From: Chara braunii
Lineage: Eukaryota; Streptophyta; Charophyceae; Charales; Characeae
NCBI GenBank assembly: GCA_003427395.1
Contig: BFEA01000020.1
Coordinates: forward strand, 449,645 to 513,644
Reading direction: 5' to 3'
Length of the DNA: 64,000 bases
Part shown: positions 59,283 to 64,000 of the stretch, in pieces
How positions within the stretch are numbered: the first letter of the stretch is position 1
How the letters are laid out: every line of letters begins with the position of its first letter
Translations under genes and position numbers: made by a program
The notes under the pieces: model-generated
Seen by the model: the letters and a program-made list of their open reading frames with translations, nothing else
What the model was told of the DNA's origin: nothing
Database searches by the model: none

Positions 59283-59861
59283 ATGTTTTTGCACCTCGCA
59301 GAAGAGGCGATTGAGCCGGTACATAAAAGAATGGGGGGTTTGTCGCCAGCCGCGACTGACTACTGTATGTCAGAAGTGGCAGGCGTATGTATAGCTTGAT
59401 TAGAGAATGTGTGAGCATGCACTTTGCGGGCATGCGCGAGTTTTTTGACTACCGGGTAACTTAGGAGTTTAGACCGGACTGTGTGGGCCGCAGTCTCGCG
59501 ACCACTGATAAAGTCGTGGCCGACATAAGTGTAACTAGAAGGACTACGGCCAGGAAGGAGTCCTGGCTATCCCTCTGAAAGCCGACCTCTTTTTGGGTCG
59601 CATAGTGCAGGTCGCACAATACTGAGTTGACTATGTGTCACAGGGGACCGGAGGTTGGACGAATGGATATGGACTGGTCTCGGTAGGGGCGGATGCCGGG
59701 CTTCTTCCGGTAGGACGGCAGTAAAAAGGCCGGTCACGGCGTGACCAGGAAAGCCACACACTGCGGTTAATGGTACGCAAGACCGGCATGTGCGGCAAGA
59801 CACGCAAATGCCTGCCTCAAGGCGGTGCTGTACGGCGCTGCAAAGCCATGGCTTGGGGGAC

Positions 59862-59886
59862 ATGCCTTGCTGAGGGCAAGGCATGC
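59862..59886. repeat. Strong stem-loop in LTR D
   Basis: CATGCCTTGC and GCAAGGCATG form a perfect 10-bp inverted repeat with a 5-nt loop. Neighbouring perfect stems include GGTCACG / CGTGACC near 59.73 kb, CCAGGA / TCCTGG near 59.55 kb and CCGCAG / CTGCGG near 59.9 kb. Confidence 0.75.
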
Positions 59887-59954
59887 CTCCGCAGGCCTAG
59901 GAAATCTGCGGATACTGTTTATAGGTAAGTTTGCGCCTGCTACCATCAGGCTGG

Positions 59955-60020
59955 GGCTTAGCCCTATTGATTACGGCGTTGGAGTTTCACCAGGCGGATC
60001 TCGGGATCAAGGCCAGCAAG
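59955..60020 (+). other. tRNA-like module in LTR D
   Basis: A-box-like TTAGCCCTATTGATTACGG (59958-59976) and B-box-like GGGATCAAGGCC (60003-60014) have the same 45-nt start-to-start spacing as in LTR C. A shared downstream word (gggaact(a/g)gggggttgagg) shows common ancestry within the LTR family. Confidence 0.6.
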
Positions 60021-63000
60021 GGGCAGTGAAGTAGCGGAGGAGCGTTTGAAGGGAACTAGGGGGTTGAGGGTCCTGCGGGACTATCCCCTTTAGTTTTGCT
60101 AGGGGAGTCCGACGCCGGGCCCCCTGGGATAGGACCAAGTGTCGACGGTCCTCCTCCCTCCTCCGCCCTCTTTCCCAAAATTTTCTAAGTCACGATTTTT
60201 TTTTATTATTTTTTTTTTTTCCTAAATTTTTGATTTCATTTTATTTGTTGTTTTTTTATCCCACTATGGGACATGGTCGGGACCGATCTGTGGACCGACG
60301 GGAATGCTCAGATCGACTTAGTAGGTACGCTCACGGACCATTCAGATACCACCAGGTTGTGGTATAGTCCTACGGGACATCCGTTAAAAATTGGAACGAT
60401 ACAGAACAGGCTGACACGGTCCCTTCGTAGGAAGGACAAGTATAAAGCCGGGTCACCGCCCGTCACTGTTGCTGCTGTAGCACGAGGTAGATTGCCAAAT
60501 TCTGTGCGACCTCCTGAAGGTGCTAATCGCAGGGTAGTGTGTTATGAGGAGTGTGAAAGTGACAAGGGAAAGGGACATGGCGGAGCTGATGGGCGTTGCC
60601 CTGTGCAACTAAAAGTGCTGGCAGCAATCGAGGAGAGGAGGAAAAATTTGAGGGAACCTAGACGCAGGCCTGCGCTAGGTGCATTCGAAGGTAACGAAGG
60701 GGCAGCGGGGAGTCGGAGAGGAAAGGAGTTGGGAGGAAGAGAGAGGAGCTCACCTTCAGCAAGGCTATGGGCAGCCGGCTCATGCAAACAGCAGAAGGGG
60801 GTCATGTCCTACAGATGAAGCACCTGGCTACAACTAAGTAAGGAAAGCGGAATGAACCTGAACGCGGTTCTGCGCCAGATACATTTGGAGGATGAAGGGA
60901 AAAGAGACGTCGGGCAAGAGAGTATGGCGGAAAGAGAATCCGTAGCACGGCTATTTCCTAACGAGACTTGATGAGGGGAGTTGATAGCCTGTGGTTTTGA
61001 AGGCTGACGAACACGAATCTGCAGTCAGGGAAGGCAGAAGGTTAGTAGGAGGGGAAAAAGAAAGGAAAAATGGTGAGCGGAGATGCCGCGAAACGGTGAT
61101 GGTAGGGGTGGAAGTAGACGGATCTCGACCGTTTTTTGACCAAATTGAGCAAGGTAAGATGCTAAATAGGGTTTTTTAGGTATNCTGAGTNAGATGGACG
61201 CGTCAGAACTTGAATCTGAACAGGGTTTGGTCGGTAAAAGAGGAGGGGGCTGCGCCACCATGGCCGAGCCAGCCATCGAAGTACTCCTTTTTTTTTTTCT
61301 TTTTTTTTTTTATCTCCCTAGCAAAGAATCATTGTCCTTTTGTTCACCCATGGTATGATATCTACCCAGGCGTAGGTTTCGTGTCCACCATCAGTACTAG
61401 TACATACCCTTCATCCCCCTATGGGGATTGTTTTCTCTGTTTCCAAAGCAGTCGTCCNCATTGCTCGTCATACTCCCTTACGGGTCGTGTTGGGTTGTTA
61501 TGGCTGAAATCCTTGAACCTGGCTACTATTACAGCCAGGCGTCGTGAACGGTGAGAGATATATCGGGTAGTGATCNTGTTTCATATCGNTANTGACCAGA
61601 GGTGTGAAAATAATAATAATAATAAATAAATAATAGTAATGGTAACAAGTGTTGGACGGGGAGGTGACAAACTATGAGAGAGTTGAATAGGTAGGGGAGT
61701 ATTAGAGGGGGATTGCATGTATCTAGACCCAAGCTTCGACAGCAGCCAGCAAAGGGGTAGCTAGATCAAGCAGGAATCTAACAGACTAGAACTCTTGAGC
61801 CCTCTATTGCAGTACGGAGGGGATGGAATAGCTGCAATCTGATTTTAGTATTATTAGGGTTGCTGCCGCGACATGATTAAAACTCTATAGGTTGCTGTTA
61901 AATACCGGCCACAGCAACAACTATCCTGATATCTGGATATTTGAGTAGCACCGTGAACAGCCAGTTGTGTTGCTATGTCACCAGCTGGGCTGCCGGTATG
62001 AAAATTTGATTTTGGTTGTTGTAGAGCTAAGTATCACTAAAAGAAGTCATCATGCCCAGGCTACACTACTGTTATCCTGCCCCAAGGACACAATGTGGTT
62101 ACCCTCAGAGTTGTTGTTAGTATTGTCACTTTGCCTTGTTAATAAGTGCAGATGCTGAGCACCACGGTGCGCTGCTGTTTCTGCTATAGCTTATGGCCTC
62201 CCTGTTGATTGGGACACAGACGTTTTGACTAAGGCGGAAGGCTGATACCCGCGGACGCAGGGAGTGCAGTTCCTCTTTTTATTTTTTATTTTTTTATTTT
62301 TTATTTGCAGTAAAATACTGATGTTCCAGAAGTAAACTATCGTGATACCATTGTACTATTTAGGCATGCGGGCACTTGAGTGCATCACGTCCTCGTGGAA
62401 GACTACAAAGTGAGGACTGAAACTTATATAAAAAGCAGGGGCGGTAGCTACTCAGTTTGTACCAGCATTGCTAGGCCAGGCCACAGCCTGGGGTTGCTGT
62501 TACCAAACGTCACCACTAGGTGTCAGAGATGCTGCAAGGAAGGTCGTGACAGACGGTGGCTAGTGCTAGGAGCCAGTACTACAACGAAACTTTAGATGTG
62601 TGGCTTTTGCTGCTAAATGTCGGGTCCGGCTGTTTGAAGCTGCGTCAGGGCGGTGGCTGCTGATGCCGTACTTTGCTATGAATATACTAGGTGGCCACTG
62701 TTATGAGGAGACTATAAGCATTGTACAGCTGTTCAAACAGGGCTTCGGATGCTGAAGCAGCAGTCCTGCTGGGTTTGTTATAGCTACCACCACTACAACG
62801 GGATCAGGCTGCCACTGCACTGGGACTGAAGAGTTGCTGCTGTACCGAGCTGCCCGTTGTGCCTTGCCATAGCAGACTACTGTGCAGGGTGATTGTCTGT
62901 TGACGGGCTCGCTAATGTGCAGAGCCCCACCCCTATTGCTTCACTACAAATCTGAGCGTTATTCCTCATTACGTAAAGCTGCAACATAGGCTTAAGTGAG

Positions 63001-64000
63001 GATACTCGGAGTGGAGGGAGTGAGTAAGGCAACTGGAGGGGTTTTCAAGAGACTGCGGGCTGTTCACCAACTATTACTGCTGCTACAGGCGGGGGGTAAC
63101 TGGTGTTACAAGTTCTGAACCAGGTTGCCATAGCACACACAGACCGTAAGTGGCTGCACTTTTGAGGACTGCTGAATACTCGTTGCCCTGCTGAATGTTG
63201 CTAGGGCCTGCTGTGTATGGCTGCGGACTTGAGGAGATGAGCAGGTTGCGCACACGGTGGTTATCACAGAGACTTAGGGGCCANTTTTGAAGGCAAGCAC
63301 CNTCNTTTGCTGTGGGTGACTGGTGTGCGCTCNGCCTAATGCTGTTGCTACGGTAACTATACCAGTACCTCCGAGAAGCCACACCCACAGGCTGTGTATT
63401 GATAGGCGTTATCAGGTTGTTGCAGCAGGGTACTGTGCAGATCCTCATTGCGGCGGGGCTGCTGCTGCTAGTACCTACTGCTGGTTATTACGGACTGTGG
63501 GAGACTCCTGCGGCCTTCTGTATCTGCTGTGTACGGCTGTGGATACTGCGGACTGGGCACGGACTGTGGCTGCTGCTGACTAGTGGCTGTGACTATTGGC
63601 ATAACTTATTGCTGCTACAGTGCATCACGACTGCACCAGGCTGTTACAGCCCGTAGCCGAATAGAGCACGGGGGGGTGTGCCCTATTCAAAGAACGACCT
63701 TTTCTGGGCTAAGTAACTGCAGTTTTGAGCACGGTAACTTGGAGGGAGGAGTCAGACTCTGCAAAGGGGTTGCTACTGCGACGTGGAGGATTGTCAGGGG
63801 GGCTGACATTCTGCATTTTGCTATGGATTGAGAGGTTCTATTGCGTTCCTGGCTGCCATTGCGGGGCCCTCAGGCGCATCAAGATTTCAAGGCCCTCTCA
63901 TTGTAAGTTGAGTTGTACCTCTCCTGGATCTCGAGAGTCTGATCTACCTACATCTGTCCTTCTTAATCTCAGTCTGATCTATTGGTGACGAGAGGAAGGC

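Larger units (their letters stand above)
58897..64000 (-). mobile_element. LTR copy D, inverted, runs off the right edge
   Basis: In plus reading LTR starts are seen at 58897 (TGTCAGACC) and again at 59248 (TGTTGGCAC), each followed by the hairpin module. Then come a hairpin-rich stretch, the tRNA-like module (59958-60014), a T-rich tract, and from 60.3 kb the reverse complement of the LTR tail. At 63830-64000 the reverse complement matches the tail of LTR B (35.75-35.9 kb): tctcgagatccaggagaggt, caactcaac and cgcaatgg. The head should lie beyond the window. The orientation fits the 5' LTR of the minus-strand Gypsy element. GCTGCT-rich sequence at 61.8-63.8 kb corresponds to the CAGCAG-rich part of the tail. 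Confidence 0.65.

Noticed and set aside
53600-60014. Functional tRNA genes
   Set aside because: A and B boxes are imperfect, no complete acceptor stem was found, and copies are tied to LTR sequence.
60273-60818. 181-residue plus-strand open frame
   Set aside because: It lies in the reverse complement of the LTR tail, matches no family I know and is best explained as a chance frame. Conservation across LTR copies would reopen it.

Overview
The window is nuclear DNA of a streptophyte, most likely a charophyte alga with a large retrotransposon-filled genome; Chara is my best guess. The guess rests on the plant-type SEC16 exons, the Ty3/Gypsy pol style and the density of nested repeats, and no species-diagnostic locus is present. 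Only one host gene can be supported. It is a SEC16 (ER exit site scaffold) gene on the minus strand, with a 2.8 kb first coding exon at 9062-11830 and two further exons at 4967-5264 and 3820-3957. The gene runs off the left edge. Its introns hold a 5'-truncated LINE with poly(A) and target duplication, three copies of a ~112-bp TIR element, compound microsatellites and an assembly gap.

From about 12.3 kb to the right edge the window is almost wholly retroelement. The main inhabitant is a Ty3/Gypsy family with very long LTRs. One solo LTR can be delimited to the base: 47426-54110 (6,685 bp), starting TGTCGAGC, ending CGACA and flanked by a 4-bp GCGT duplication. It sits inside the gag of another Gypsy copy, and removing it with one GCGT restores the gag frame. 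Related LTR copies or fragments lie at 12.3-13.2, 16.3-16.7, 23.4-23.8 (inverted), 25.7-32.1, 32.2-38.3, 55.9-57.2 and 58.9-64.0 kb. The interrupted Gypsy element reads on the minus strand: LTR end at 55.9 kb, gag (55.7-54.1 and 47.4-46.6), a linker, protease (45.15), reverse transcriptase (in three in-frame tandem copies, 44.2-42.5) and RNase H (42.4-41.95). No integrase was recognised. A 469-bp foldback element with an 11-bp duplication also interrupts it. A second, much more decayed gag lies on the plus strand at 24.0-25.7 kb.

The most unusual signal is inside the LTRs. They carry arrays of inverted repeats in which a loop of about 20 nt is nearly constant while the flanking stem sequence differs from unit to unit, yet both arms stay complementary. 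Homologous stems in different LTR copies show compensatory changes. The LTR end carries a further hairpin module with four different but complementary outer stems. This points to constraint on, or copying through, a folded RNA or single-stranded DNA form. I know of no described LTR feature that matches it, though I could not search.

Smaller insertions include a 467-bp hAT-like non-autonomous element (8-bp duplication, GACGTCC clusters near both ends) in one LTR, and tRNA-like modules near the LTR ends. The tracts 13.2-16.3, 16.7-23.4 and 38.3-41.4 kb contain no gene I can support.
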